NCBI GenBank assembly: GCA_024400495.1
Contig: JAKSMR010000008.1
Span: 21,738 to 85,737 of the forward strand
Direction: 5' to 3'
Source of the DNA: Bacteroidales bacterium
Lineage (GTDB): Bacteria; Bacteroidota; Bacteroidia; Bacteroidales; P3
DNA: 64,000 bases
The notes beneath the pieces are model-generated. The model was not told the DNA's origin, did not search any database, and saw only the letters and a program-made list of their open reading frames with translations. Position 1 is the first letter of the stretch; each line of letters opens with the position of its first letter. Positions 53,843 through 61,970 of this stretch are shown in pieces. The translations under genes and the position numbers were made by a program.

Positions 53843-54349
53843 TTACCAGTTGACTACCGACTTGTTGAAGACATCCTCACACAACTCGGTGACGATCTCA
53901 CTCACCAGCGAGCTCTCTACCGACGAGAAGTTCAGCTGGGCGTTGTAGTCGCGGTATCGGGTGAAGCTCTGCTCGAAGTTGGCGTTAGGGTCGACGTTGT
54001 TCACAAACTTCACCTTGATGGTGATCGAGAGGCGGTTCATAGCCACCTCGTCACCGCTGCTGATGGCCGATGCCCTGGTGCCATAGGCGGTAATCGAACC
54101 GCTTACTTCCATGTCGCCTTCTCCGTTCACCACATTCAGCGAAGTCTGCGAGGCGAACATGTTACGCAGCTCTTCGGTAAGCGTCTGGCTCAGCTGAGGG
54201 TTCACCGTCGACGCGTAGTTGGGGAAGGTCGCCACGGCGATAGTCTTCGCCTCGGGAGGGATAGAGGCACCCGTGAACGAATAGCCGCCCGAGCAGGCCG
54301 CGAGAGCCAGCCCGGCTGCCAGCGTGAATATGAGCGTGCGCAGTTTCAT
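53843..54349 (-). CDS. lptE: LptE-like LPS assembly lipoprotein
   Basis: This 168-residue lipoprotein has a signal peptide with lipobox LAAC (Cys19). The mature part (YSFTGASIPPEAKTIAVATFPNYAS, LSQTLTEELRNMFASQTSLNV) is typical of the Bacteroidota LptE family, whose members plug the LptD barrel in the outer membrane. LptD is encoded 16 kb away in this window. The upstream neighbour is a 56-codon gene and the downstream one is DUF2723. Confidence 0.93.
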   Translation of the reverse strand: MKLRTLIFTLAAGLALAACSGGYSFTGASIPPEAKTIAVATFPNYASTVNPQLSQTLTEELRNMFASQTSLNVVNGEGDMEVSGSITAYGTRASAISSGDEVAMNRLSITIKVKFVNNVDPNANFEQSFTRYRDYNAQLNFSSVESSLVSEIVTELCEDVFNKSVVNW

Positions 54350-54438
54350 AGGGCAAAAGGGGGGATGGTATCAGACAGATGGTTCACAAAAAAAGGCAGA
54401 AGCCCGGCGTGGACGCACGGCCGCTGCCGTCGCACGAC

Positions 54439-54609
54439 CTAGTAGTCGCGGGAGTCCTCGTCGATACGCTGCTCGTCTTCCAACATCCAGAGCATATAGT
54501 TCGACTGCTGCTCCATATAGTTCAGCACATCGATTTTAGTAGGGAGGTCGGTGATGTTTGAGATCTCGTTCACCAGCTCGTCAATCTTACGTTTGAAGTT
54601 GATATCCAT
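54439..54609 (-). CDS. 56-residue acidic protein upstream of lptE
   Basis: This open frame starts with ATG at 54607-54609 and stops with TAG at 54439-54441. The product (MDINFKRKIDELVNEISNIT, then a segment with NYMEQQSNYMLWMLEDEQR and the end DEDSRDY) is predicted to be mostly helical and acidic, without a membrane segment. A near-perfect promoter (54659-54690) precedes it by 50 bases, and no other gene lies between promoter and lptE. This strongly supports it as real. The family was not identified. Confidence 0.78.
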   Translation of the reverse strand: MDINFKRKIDELVNEISNITDLPTKIDVLNYMEQQSNYMLWMLEDEQRIDEDSRDY

Positions 54610-54658
54610 AGTATTATATTGTTTACGTTATAAAAAGTCATTGGCCTTTACGGGGATG

Positions 54659-54690
54659 CAAAATTACAAAAAATTATTGAATATCCCAAA
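54659..54690 (-). promoter_or_regulatory. Promoter of the 56-codon gene-lptE-DUF2723 unit
   Basis: On the minus strand TTTG (54690-54687), a 20-base spacer and TAATTTTG (54666-54659) match the consensus in full. It abuts the palindromic repeat at 54693-54732. Confidence 0.9.
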
Positions 54691-54692
54691 GA

Positions 54693-54732
54693 GACCTCTA
54701 AAAAATAGAAAAAATAGGCAATAGCAGAGGTC
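54693..54732. repeat. Palindromic repeat, AACCTCT/AGAGGTT family
   Basis: GACCTCT (54693-54699) and AGAGGTC (54726-54732) are inverted arms. The spacer AAAAAATAGAAAAAATAGG resembles the spacer AAAATTAGAAAAATGAG at 5970-5986. It lies just beyond the 3' end of the SprT gene and just upstream of the lptE promoter. Confidence 0.65.
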
Positions 54733-54744
54733 GCCCCGACAAAA

Positions 54745-55386
54745 TCACTCCACTACCACCACGGGCGCCCTTCCCGCCACTAGGAATTCGCGGTTCGTGT
54801 GCACCTCCACGCAGCGGAAACGTGTGCGTCGTTTCTCCAACGAGCGGAAGACCATCTCGGGCTTCCCCTCCAGGGAGAACGTCGTTCCCAGCGGCAGCTC
54901 CGCCAGCGTAGGCAGCACCTCTGCCGCGTTGTAGCCGGGGTCGTAGCGTTTCAGCGACGCCTCGATGCTGCGGTTGAGGCTGCGGTTCAGCGGGATGCGC
55001 GCCGTCAGCCTCCCTATCTCGCCTTGCACCTCGGCAGGGAAATGGTGCAGATATTCGCGCAGCAGCAGCGCATACTGCTCCTGCCACTCGTGGCCGTGGG
55101 CCTGCACCCCGTTCCGGTAGCGCTTGTGGGTGTTCAGGTGCGCCATCTCGTGCAGCAGCACCCAGAGGAAGAGGTATGGGTTGAGGTCGCCGTTGACGCT
55201 TATCTCATGGAAGGCATGGCCCGGCTGAGGCCACCGGTAGTCGCCCAGCTTCGTGCGGCGCTCGCGGGTGATGTGCAGGCGCACGCTGTTCGTCTGGGTA
55301 AGGAACACAAACAGCGGCTCCACCGTCCCTTGCGGCAGATAACGCCCTAGCGTCTCCTTGTATCTCCTTACGCGCTCCTCTTCCAT
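54745..55386 (-). CDS. SprT-like zinc metallopeptidase domain protein
   Basis: This 213-residue protein has the motif LLHEMAHLNTHK, with His79, Glu80 and His83 as zinc ligands and base, and a later HGHEWQEQY that supplies the third ligand. This is typical of SprT. Eukaryotic relatives (SPRTN) cleave DNA-protein crosslinks; the bacterial role is unclear. The C-terminal part (about 150-210) has no zinc-ribbon cysteines, unlike many SprT proteins. It follows the 59-codon lipoprotein gene after 11 bases. Confidence 0.92.
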   Translation of the reverse strand: MEEERVRRYKETLGRYLPQGTVEPLFVFLTQTNSVRLHITRERRTKLGDYRWPQPGHAFHEISVNGDLNPYLFLWVLLHEMAHLNTHKRYRNGVQAHGHEWQEQYALLLREYLHHFPAEVQGEIGRLTARIPLNRSLNRSIEASLKRYDPGYNAAEVLPTLAELPLGTTFSLEGKPEMVFRSLEKRRTRFRCVEVHTNREFLVAGRAPVVVVE

Positions 55387-55397
55387 CTCTCTCTGGC

Positions 55398-55577
55398 CTA
55401 ATAGAAAATCACGTCGCCCTCCCTGGCATCAGCCTTCTCGGAGAAGGTGGGACAGTTGCAATGGCTCTTCTTCCTATGTCGCGGCATATGGACGCCCTTG
55501 GGGCTGCAGCCCGCTGCAAATCCCATAAGTAACACAGCGACAACGATATACTTTATTTTTACTTTGTTGAAGATCAT
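55398..55577 (-). CDS. 59-residue putative lipoprotein
   Basis: This small open frame starts with ATG at 55575-55577 and stops with TAG at 55398-55400. It encodes a hydrophobic signal (KYIVVAVLLMGFAAGC) with lipobox FAAGC, so the lipidated Cys is residue 24. A short basic mature part follows with two further cysteines (HRKKSHCNCPTFSEKAD). A -7 promoter element ends only 4 bases before the ATG, so the mRNA may be leaderless. SprT follows after 11 bases. I did not identify the family, but the lipobox and promoter support expression. Confidence 0.75.
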   Translation of the reverse strand: MIFNKVKIKYIVVAVLLMGFAAGCSPKGVHMPRHRKKSHCNCPTFSEKADAREGDVIFY

Positions 55578-55581
55578 AGTG

Positions 55582-55611
55582 CAAAGATACTACTTTTTTG
55601 TATCATACAAG
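55582..55611 (-). promoter_or_regulatory. Promoter of the 59-codon lipoprotein-SprT unit
   Basis: On the minus strand TATCTTTG (55589-55582) is a consensus -7 element, and CTTG (55611-55608) lies at an 18-base spacing. Only CACT separates the -7 element from the start codon. Confidence 0.68.
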
Positions 55612-55875
55612 AAACTATTTCTTCCACCACCTCCCCACGGCCACATCCACCCGACCAGGAAGGACGGCACCTCACATATATAATATATAGAATAAAGAGC
55701 CCACAATACTGTCTTATGAAAAAGGGTGCAAAAATGGAATTTTGCCGGTCAAATAATCACAAATTGACAAACAGAGAATGACCATCGTTGCATTTCTTTA
55801 ATAAAAAATTAACATTATTACACACTGCATTACAGACGATTACCATTTTTATCGGCAAAAAAATTAACAAAAACT

Positions 55876-55906
55876 TTTGCTATATTGAAAAAATTTCGTT
55901 TCTTTG
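55876..55906 (+). promoter_or_regulatory. acpP promoter
   Basis: TTTG (55876-55879), a 19-base spacer and TTTCTTTG (55899-55906) match the consensus except for T instead of A at the second position of the -7 box. The leader is about 25 bases. Confidence 0.75.
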
Positions 55907-55937
55907 CACTTTCATTAATCAATTAAAACCTATAAAA

Positions 55938-56171
55938 ATGTCTGAAATTGCAACTAAAGTAAAAGCTATCATCGTTGATAAGCTTGGCGTAGATGAGGCA
56001 GCTGTTACCCCCGAAGCAAGCTTCACCGCAGATCTCGGTGCTGATTCCCTCGATACCGTAGAGCTCATCATGGACCTCGAAAAAGAATTTGGCGTTCAGA
56101 TTCCCGATGAGGATGCTGAGAAAATCGCTACCGTTGGCGACGCTATCAATTACATCGAAAGCCACAAATAA
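55938..56171 (+). CDS. acpP: Acyl carrier protein
   Basis: ACP carries growing fatty-acyl chains on phosphopantetheine attached to the serine of DSL (Ser37 in [13 protein letters not shown]). The 77 residues are the usual length. The ATG at 55938 was chosen because it follows the promoter and fits the family start [18 protein letters not shown]-rich codons suggest high expression. A terminator follows, then rnc. The fabF gene, which commonly follows acpP and precedes rnc in Bacteroidota, is not between them here. Confidence 0.98.
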   Translation: MSEIATKVKAIIVDKLGVDEAAVTPEASFTADLGADSLDTVELIMDLEKEFGVQIPDEDAEKIATVGDAINYIESHK

Positions 56172-56216
56172 TCAACCATTTGTAGCTTCCTCTTTCCAAA
56201 AGAGGCAATAGACGAT

Positions 56217-56260
56217 ACGGGTTTTGACGACGTCACTGTCGGCGAAACCCGTCTCTTTTT
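56217..56260 (+). terminator. Terminator/attenuator between acpP and rnc
   Basis: ACGGGTTT (56217-56224) pairs with AAACCCGT (56245-56252), with an inner TGACG/CGTCA, followed by CTCTTTTT. It ends 14 bases before the rnc start, so rnc probably relies on read-through unless an unseen promoter exists. Confidence 0.82.
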
Positions 56261-56274
56261 CCCCCAGTCACCCT

Positions 56275-56997
56275 ATGCTCCTCTTTCGCAAAAAGAACAA
56301 CAGCGAGTTCTACCGCTTCTTCCGCAACGTGCTCGGCTACACCCCTCGCAACGAGGAGATCTACAAGGTAGCCCTCACCCACAAGTCCATGTCGCAGGAG
56401 ATCGGCAACGGACACAAGATCAACAACGAGCGTCTCGAATACCTCGGCGACGCCGTTCTCAGCGCCATCGTCGCCGACTACCTCTACCAAAAGTTCCCCT
56501 ATCAGGGCGAAGGGTTCCTCACCGAGATGCGCTCCAAGATGGTCAGCCGCGCCAGCCTCAACAAGCTCTCCCGCAAGCTCGGCCTCGACGATCTCGTCAT
56601 CTGCGACCACCACTCCAACAACATCTCCAAGTCCATGGGCGGCAATACCTTCGAAGCCCTCGTAGGCGCCATCTACATCGACCGCGGCTTCCGCTTCACC
56701 AAGAAGGTGCTCCTCCAGCGCGTCTTCAGCCTCCATATGGACCTCGACGAGGTGGAGAAGACCACCGTCAACTACAAAGGCAAACTCATCGACTGGGGGC
56801 AGAAGCGCAGCAAGAAGGTCACCTTCGAGACCGTGCGCGTCATCCACAACGGCAAGCACGAGCGCAACCAGTTCGAGTGCCGTGCCCTCATCGCCGGCAA
56901 ACCCGCCGAGAGCGGCATCGACTACACCATCAAAGGCGCCGAGCAGATGGCCGCCATGCACACCCTCGAAAAACTTCCCCAAGACCCCGCCGAATAA
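56275..56997 (+). CDS. rnc: Ribonuclease III
   Basis: RNase III cleaves double-stranded RNA and matures rRNA precursors. The 240 residues match. The signature NERLEYLGDAVL lies near residues 54-65, with the catalytic acidic residues in the ERLEYLGDAV block and in FEALVGAIYIDRG. A C-terminal dsRNA-binding domain is present (about 165-235: NYKGKLIDWGQKRSKK, AEQMAAMHTLEKL). The ATG at 56275 is preferred over the TTG at 56224, which lies inside the terminator stem. Confidence 0.97.
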   Translation: MLLFRKKNNSEFYRFFRNVLGYTPRNEEIYKVALTHKSMSQEIGNGHKINNERLEYLGDAVLSAIVADYLYQKFPYQGEGFLTEMRSKMVSRASLNKLSRKLGLDDLVICDHHSNNISKSMGGNTFEALVGAIYIDRGFRFTKKVLLQRVFSLHMDLDEVEKTTVNYKGKLIDWGQKRSKKVTFETVRVIHNGKHERNQFECRALIAGKPAESGIDYTIKGAEQMAAMHTLEKLPQDPAE

Positions 56998-57045
56998 ACA
57001 CCTGTCCTCCTCAGCAGCCGCTACCCTTTTGAAAGTCCGAAAACA

Positions 57046-57870
57046 ATGATGAAACGACTGCCTCCACTATTGCTCCTCCTCTTGGGAGCTTTTTGCGCAT
57101 CAGCACAACTGTCGTTTCCTTGTTTCGATAGCCGATTGACAGCACTTGGAGGAGGGAATGCGGCTCTCTCCAATGGAGTCGCATGGGATTATAATCCAGC
57201 CAGTTTGTCCAAGATGGAACAACCTATTCTTGGTCTCTCCTACCAGCAGAACCTATGGCAAAAGGAGATGGGATACAAGAGTATTGCCACCGCAATTCCT
57301 ATTCAGAAAGCAGGAGCCTTGGGGATCGACTACACCCATTTCGGCAACCTGGACTATTACCAGCAAAAGGTCTCTCTATCCCAGGGACTCACTATTGTTG
57401 AGGAATATCTGGCTCTAGGCATTTCTCTACACTACTTCTCTATCGGAACCTCCGACCCCCACTACGATCCCAAACGGACGATGACGCTTTCGCTAGGACT
57501 CCTGAGCCATTTGAGCGAAAAGCTTTCGTTGGGACTCAACATCTTCAACCCTACCCCTCTACTAAGCCCCCATCTCTCCCAAGAGTGGCTCTCCTGCCAC
57601 ATCAACTTGGGCGCCACCTACTCGCTCAGCCCCGACCTGCTCGCCTTGGCGGAGATCGAGAAGGAGTTCTGTCGCCCCATGCGCCTTCGGCTGGGGTTGG
57701 AATACAACTACAGCCAAACTCTCTTTGGCCGCATAGGAATGGCAACAAAGCCAGTTCTTTACACTCTAGGGATAGGCTATTGGCATAAGAACTACGCCAT
57801 CGACCTTGCCATCCAGATCCATCAAGTGATAGGAACAACGCCACAAATATCAATCTATTATAGATTCTAG
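57046..57870 (+). CDS. Outer-membrane barrel protein, PorV/PorQ-like
   Basis: This 274-residue exported protein has a signal peptide (1-21, ending FCASAQ). The mature part starts LSFPCFDSRLTALGGGNAALSNGVAWDYNPASLS, a pattern seen in FadL-related PorV/PorQ proteins of the type IX secretion system. It ends in SIYYRF. An exact subfamily is not assignable by eye. The next gene, another barrel protein, starts 7 bases after it, so the two are probably translated together. Confidence 0.78.
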   Translation: MMKRLPPLLLLLLGAFCASAQLSFPCFDSRLTALGGGNAALSNGVAWDYNPASLSKMEQPILGLSYQQNLWQKEMGYKSIATAIPIQKAGALGIDYTHFGNLDYYQQKVSLSQGLTIVEEYLALGISLHYFSIGTSDPHYDPKRTMTLSLGLLSHLSEKLSLGLNIFNPTPLLSPHLSQEWLSCHINLGATYSLSPDLLALAEIEKEFCRPMRLRLGLEYNYSQTLFGRIGMATKPVLYTLGIGYWHKNYAIDLAIQIHQVIGTTPQISIYYRF

Positions 57871-57877
57871 CCCAGCC

Positions 57878-59965
57878 ATGAAGAAAACACTTGCCCTACT
57901 GATGTTCCTATGCCTCCCCACCTTGCTTCTTGCCCAGGTGGATATGGACGAAAACTGGCAACGGCTTTGGGAGGAATGGGTTGAACAGACCGACCAAGAG
58001 AGCATCCCCGACGAGGTTATAGAACTGATAGAAGACTGCCGTTTGCATCCGATCAACCTCAACGACACCACGAACGACCGCCTGCTGATGCTGCCTTTCC
58101 TCTCACAGTTCCAAAGAGAAGCATTGCACGACTACATCGTGATGAACGGTCCGCTCTTCTCGTTGGCCGAGCTAGAAGTCATCAACGGTTTTGACTCCAG
58201 GACAATACGGATGCTTTCCCCTCTGGTTTATGTTGGCGAAATGCCTTCTGGAAAACTTCCTTCGCTCAAGACACTCCTCACCAAAGGCCACGGAAATCTC
58301 GTGGTGGGAGGCAAGCGGACCCTCGAGCGCGCACGTGGCTACTACGACTCCATCTATCGCGGCGACCCCTACAGAACATACTTCCGCTATCATTACCAGT
58401 TCGGCGAGACGCTACAGCTGCAACTCTCGGGAGAGAAAGATGCGGGCGAAGCGTTCGCTTTCGAGGACGGACAGGCTGGCTTTGACCATTATGCCGGCTA
58501 TCTCGCTTTGAACAACATCGGACGGATGAGCCGTCTCGTTGTAGGAAACTACTATCTCCAATTCGGACAAGGGCTCACTCTCTGGAACGGCTTCTCCCCA
58601 TGGATAACCGAAACCTACCAGCATCGGCTGGCCACAGGAATACGTCCGGCGGGAGGAATGAGCGAGTATGGAATGCAACGCGGAGCCGCCACCACGATAA
58701 AGGTGTGTAGGAAGTTGGAACTCTCGACCTTCTATTCGCACAACAGTCTCGACGCAACGCTCCCCCGAAACGGAACCGAGACCCAGGTGCAAAGCCTCTA
58801 CCAGTCGGGCTACCATCGCACAAAGACCGAATACCAGAAACGCAACCTTCTGACCGAGCAGCTCTTCGGGGCCGATCTGCGATGGAACGGCCGCTATCTC
58901 AACGCCGGAATGGTCGGATACCATTCGCTCTACAGCAAAGAGATCATTCCTCAGGACCAGTACTATAACAAGTTCTCCTTCAGAGGGAACCAAAACAGCG
59001 TTGGCGGAATCTACGCCTCCTATCTGCTGAACCGATGGCTACTCTTCGGCGAGGCTTCGCTATCGGACCGGAACGACTTGTTGCAGGACCGAGACTCCAC
59101 GCTCCCCTTGTCGGCCATCGTTGGCGTGCAGCTCATCCTGGACGGAACGACACGACTCTCCCTCTCCTACCGCCATTACTCGCCAACCTATCAGAACCTC
59201 CACGGGAGCGCGATAGGAGAAAACTCATCGAACGCCAACGAACAAGGTGTGCTCTTTGCCTTGCAAAGCCAACTGTTCTGGGGAATAAAGATCGACGCTA
59301 CAGCCAACCTCTACCAGTTCCCCATGCCGAAATATGGAGTCTTCTACCCCTCGCATGGGCAATATGGCCGTATCTCTCTCTCCAAAGATTTCAACCGCCA
59401 CCTGAACCTCCATCTGCAATACCGCAACAAAGGGAAGGAGCAGAACGTGAGCCTCTCGTCGGTCGACACCTCGCTCTTTACCCTCGACCCACATCTCTAC
59501 ACACTTGAAAGCACAAGCCGACAACAGCTGCAGCTTCGCCTCAACTATCTGCCCAACGACCGCCTTACCCTCTCGACACGAGCTGACTACAGCTGGCATA
59601 ATGGCGACTATCATACAACGACCCGCGGCATCCTCCTGTTACAAGACGTCAGCTATCACGACGACAACTGCCGCCATCCGTTCTCCCTCACGGGACGAGC
59701 AGCTGCCTTCTGCATCGGCAGCTACGACGCTCGGATCTACGCCATGGAGAGCGACCTGCTGTACGAGTTCGCCTCGTTGGCCCTACAAGGCCGAGGGCTG
59801 AGAACCTATCTCTTGGCTCGTGTCGACCTCTCAGAGCATTGGACGCTCTCGGCCAAATACGGACTGGTGCTCTATTCCGACCGAGACATCATCGGCTCGG
59901 GCTACGAGCTGATTCCCCACAACCACAAGCAGGAAATCAAGATCCAGCTCCGCCTCAGATTCTAG
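57878..59965 (+). CDS. Helix-hairpin-helix and barrel-containing outer-membrane protein
   Basis: This 695-residue exported protein has a signal peptide (1-20, ending LLLAQ). A helical region follows (about 25-115) with HhH-like segments (PINLNDTTNDRLLMLPFLSQFQREALHDYI and GPLFSLAELEVINGFDSRTIRML), similar to ComEA repeats. The rest is rich in barrel-type strands and ends KIQLRLRF. This arrangement is known from Bacteroidota proteins of unknown role; a tie to DNA uptake is only an analogy. It follows the PorV-like gene closely. Confidence 0.8.
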   Translation: MKKTLALLMFLCLPTLLLAQVDMDENWQRLWEEWVEQTDQESIPDEVIELIEDCRLHPINLNDTTNDRLLMLPFLSQFQREALHDYIVMNGPLFSLAELEVINGFDSRTIRMLSPLVYVGEMPSGKLPSLKTLLTKGHGNLVVGGKRTLERARGYYDSIYRGDPYRTYFRYHYQFGETLQLQLSGEKDAGEAFAFEDGQAGFDHYAGYLALNNIGRMSRLVVGNYYLQFGQGLTLWNGFSPWITETYQHRLATGIRPAGGMSEYGMQRGAATTIKVCRKLELSTFYSHNSLDATLPRNGTETQVQSLYQSGYHRTKTEYQKRNLLTEQLFGADLRWNGRYLNAGMVGYHSLYSKEIIPQDQYYNKFSFRGNQNSVGGIYASYLLNRWLLFGEASLSDRNDLLQDRDSTLPLSAIVGVQLILDGTTRLSLSYRHYSPTYQNLHGSAIGENSSNANEQGVLFALQSQLFWGIKIDATANLYQFPMPKYGVFYPSHGQYGRISLSKDFNRHLNLHLQYRNKGKEQNVSLSSVDTSLFTLDPHLYTLESTSRQQLQLRLNYLPNDRLTLSTRADYSWHNGDYHTTTRGILLLQDVSYHDDNCRHPFSLTGRAAAFCIGSYDARIYAMESDLLYEFASLALQGRGLRTYLLARVDLSEHWTLSAKYGLVLYSDRDIIGSGYELIPHNHKQEIKIQLRLRF

Positions 59966-60039
59966 CGGAAAACCAGCCTCGTCCCCCCTACCTACCTCCC
60001 CTCCACCAACCAGGCTCCTAACGAGCACTTTGCGCCATA

Positions 60040-60171
60040 TGCGTTCGGCCTGTGTTCGGCTTGTGTTCGGCTTCCCTTCGGCTTCTGTTCGGCTTGTGTT
60101 CGGCTTGTGTTCGGCCTTCCTTCAGCTGGGAAGGAGGCTAGGGCGACATTGCTACGACATTACCACGACGC
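60040..60171. repeat. 11-bp tandem array, unit TGTGTTCGGCT, drifting to TnCnACGACnT
   Basis: Eight units of TGTGTTCGGCT type are contiguous (60040-60127), including four copies that match it exactly: 60051, 60062, 60095 and, with a final C, 60106. Four more 11-base blocks follow in phase: GGGAAGGAGGC, TAGGGCGACAT, TGCTACGACAT, TACCACGACGC. There are 12 blocks and no indel. Confidence 0.92.
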
Positions 60172-60430
60172 AACTCCAGCCGAAGGCGGAGCTTCACTAT
60201 CGCAATTTTTTCCCTTCCTCCGCGTTATTAATAGGAATGACATACTAGATGGTGATGAAAGAATGACTTGCAACAATGTATGGTACTTATGCTTTACTCA
60301 CTTTGCCGACTCACTTCCCTTCCCCGTTAGTCATGTAACCGTCCACACCACTTCTCTACAACGAACGAAACGCCCCTTCTAATCCGTGCCAAATCATTTC
60401 CATTTATCCCTCAACCATCGCTAAAAGTGA

Positions 60431-60745
60431 GAAAAAGAGAATGGGGCACCATCTTGTTGTGTCTGGTTCTGGCTGGACGACTACCGTGCTTCCAAGGATC
60501 TCCAACCGGTAATAAAGGATATCGACCTGAGGTCATACGATTTTGAGCGATATGATTATCTGCTCTTTTCGGGTTACCGGCTAGAATCGCTCTTTTATTC
60601 ATCATGGCTGACGCATAGGAACGACGCCTGCTACGACTACGACCGACGGACACCTCTGATGTCGGCCCTTGCAAGCGGAACGGCAGACACCATGTATGTC
60701 TACCGGATAAGGAAGACAGACAGATTCAGAGCCCTCTGTCCCTGA
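60431..60745 (+). pseudogene. Probable remnant of a coding sequence
   Basis: A 104-codon frame runs to a TGA at 60743-60745. It has protein-like content (FWLDDYRASKDLQPVIKDI, YDFERYDYLLFSGYRLESLF, HRNDACYDYDRRTPLMSALA) but lacks a start codon near its beginning: the stop TGA at 60428 precedes it and the first ATG is late. It may be the 3' part of a gene whose 5' part has been lost. I did not recognise the family. Confidence 0.4.
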
Positions 60746-60879
60746 AGCCATAGCGCTAGCCGGCAATCGCAAACGACTCTTACCGATGAAGGCATCTTTG
60801 GGCAGTTGCCTTTGAACCAAACAAAAAAAATATCGTTCCAGATGTCACTTTTTCGGCATTTCTGCGTTTAGTAATAGTG

Positions 60880-61380
60880 ATGAAGCGTCAAAACGACATA
60901 GAGGCCTTTACACAGACAGTAGAAGAATGCCGAGGCATACTCTTCAAGATCTGCCTGATGTTCACCCATAGGGGGAGCGACGATATCCGCGACCTGTATC
61001 AAGACATCGTCTGCAAGCTGTGGGAAGGGTGGTCGTCCGACATCAACCGCCGTGCCGTGAGCAGCTGGGTATACAGAGTGGCACTTCACACGGCCATCGA
61101 CCAGCAGCGGCATCGGTCGCTGTCAGTGCCCCTGGTGCGGTTCGACGAGTCCCAATGCGACCTGCTGATACATGAGGCCGAGGACGAGATGGTGAGCAAA
61201 CTCTACGCCATGGCCGCCCACCTGGACTCGAACGAGAAGGCGCTGCTGCGAATGTATCTCGACAAGGTGAAGCTGCGCGACATGGCCCTCATCCTCGGCA
61301 TCAGCCAAGATGCCGTCAAGAAACGCATCCAACGTATGAAAGAACACCTGATCCAAATTAGCAAGGAGGTAGAATTATGA
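60880..61380 (+). CDS. ECF-type RNA polymerase sigma factor
   Basis: This sigma-70-family protein has about 166 residues with region 2 (DIRDLYQDIVCKLWEGW) and region 4 (DMALILGISQDAVKKRIQRMKEHL). It would direct transcription of a small regulon. The ATG at 60880 was used; a GTG directly before it is also possible. The downstream single-membrane-span gene overlaps its stop by 4 bases (ATGA) and is the probable anti-sigma factor. No FecR-type regulator or SusC-type gene is adjacent. Confidence 0.93.
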   Translation: MKRQNDIEAFTQTVEECRGILFKICLMFTHRGSDDIRDLYQDIVCKLWEGWSSDINRRAVSSWVYRVALHTAIDQQRHRSLSVPLVRFDESQCDLLIHEAEDEMVSKLYAMAAHLDSNEKALLRMYLDKVKLRDMALILGISQDAVKKRIQRMKEHLIQISKEVEL

Positions 61381-61970
61381 ACAGAAAAACGCCCGACGCC
61401 GACTGGCAGCGCATAGAGCAGCTGTGGCACGAACACGACCAGCGCGTGGAACAGATAGCCCACGGCAAGGCAACGAAGCACACTCCCTATTGGTGGCGCT
61501 ATGGCGTAGCGGCAGCCTGTGTGGCCGCTGTGGCAGCAACGGCCTGGGTGTGGCTGCAGCCGCAGCAGCCCGCCACCTCCGGCCCGATGCTGGCCCAGAG
61601 CCATCGGGAGGCGCCCGCCACAGTAGTGGCAGAGGCCACCACGCCGACAATCGCGACGAAGACCGCCGTCAAGGTTTTCTCCCTAACGGCAGCAGCCGTG
61701 ACCGATGAACCGACCATAGAGATAGAGGAAATCCTCCAGAACGAAGAGCTGCCAGCAGAGCCGATACAGGCAGAGGAACTTCTGGCCTACGCCCCCGAAG
61801 AACCCATACTGCCAGCTGAGACCGAGACACCTAAGACTATCAGGATAGAGATAACCGGACTGGTGGCCTACAAAACCAATTCCCAGACCCAACCCAGGCC
61901 CAAGCCCAAGACCGACATCCTCGGCAACCCCATCCGCGAGGATATGCCCCTACTGGCAATGTCGTTCTAA
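61377..61970 (+). CDS. Probable anti-sigma factor, single membrane span
   Basis: This 197-residue protein has a cytoplasmic N-terminus (about 1-40) with DADWQRIEQLWHEHDQRVEQ. One membrane segment (about 43-60) and an Ala/Pro/Glu-rich periplasmic part follow. The position and 4-base overlap with the sigma gene suggest an anti-sigma role. No HxxxCxxC zinc motif is present, so the type is not ZAS. A strong AAGGAGGT (61363-61370), rare in this phylum, lies 6 bases before the start, although it is also sigma-gene coding sequence. Confidence 0.7.
   Translation: MNRKTPDADWQRIEQLWHEHDQRVEQIAHGKATKHTPYWWRYGVAAACVAAVAATAWVWLQPQQPATSGPMLAQSHREAPATVVAEATTPTIATKTAVKVFSLTAAAVTDEPTIEIEEILQNEELPAEPIQAEELLAYAPEEPILPAETETPKTIRIEITGLVAYKTNSQTQPRPKPKTDILGNPIREDMPLLAMSF

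Larger units (their letters stand above)
55578..55937. other. Gap between the divergent 59-codon lipoprotein gene and acpP
   Basis: It contains the promoters of both genes and an AT-rich region (TATATAATATATAGAATAAA near 55677-55696). Nothing else was recognised. Confidence 0.6.
59966..60879. other. Gap between the HhH/barrel gene and the sigma factor gene
   Basis: It contains the 11-bp array (60040-60171), an AT-rich stretch near 60200-60250, and a probable gene relic (60431-60745). No consensus promoter for the sigma factor was found. Confidence 0.6.

Noticed and set aside
16802-60171. 11-bp arrays considered as CRISPR arrays
   Set aside because: Units are contiguous with no spacers, far shorter than CRISPR repeats, and no cas gene is present.
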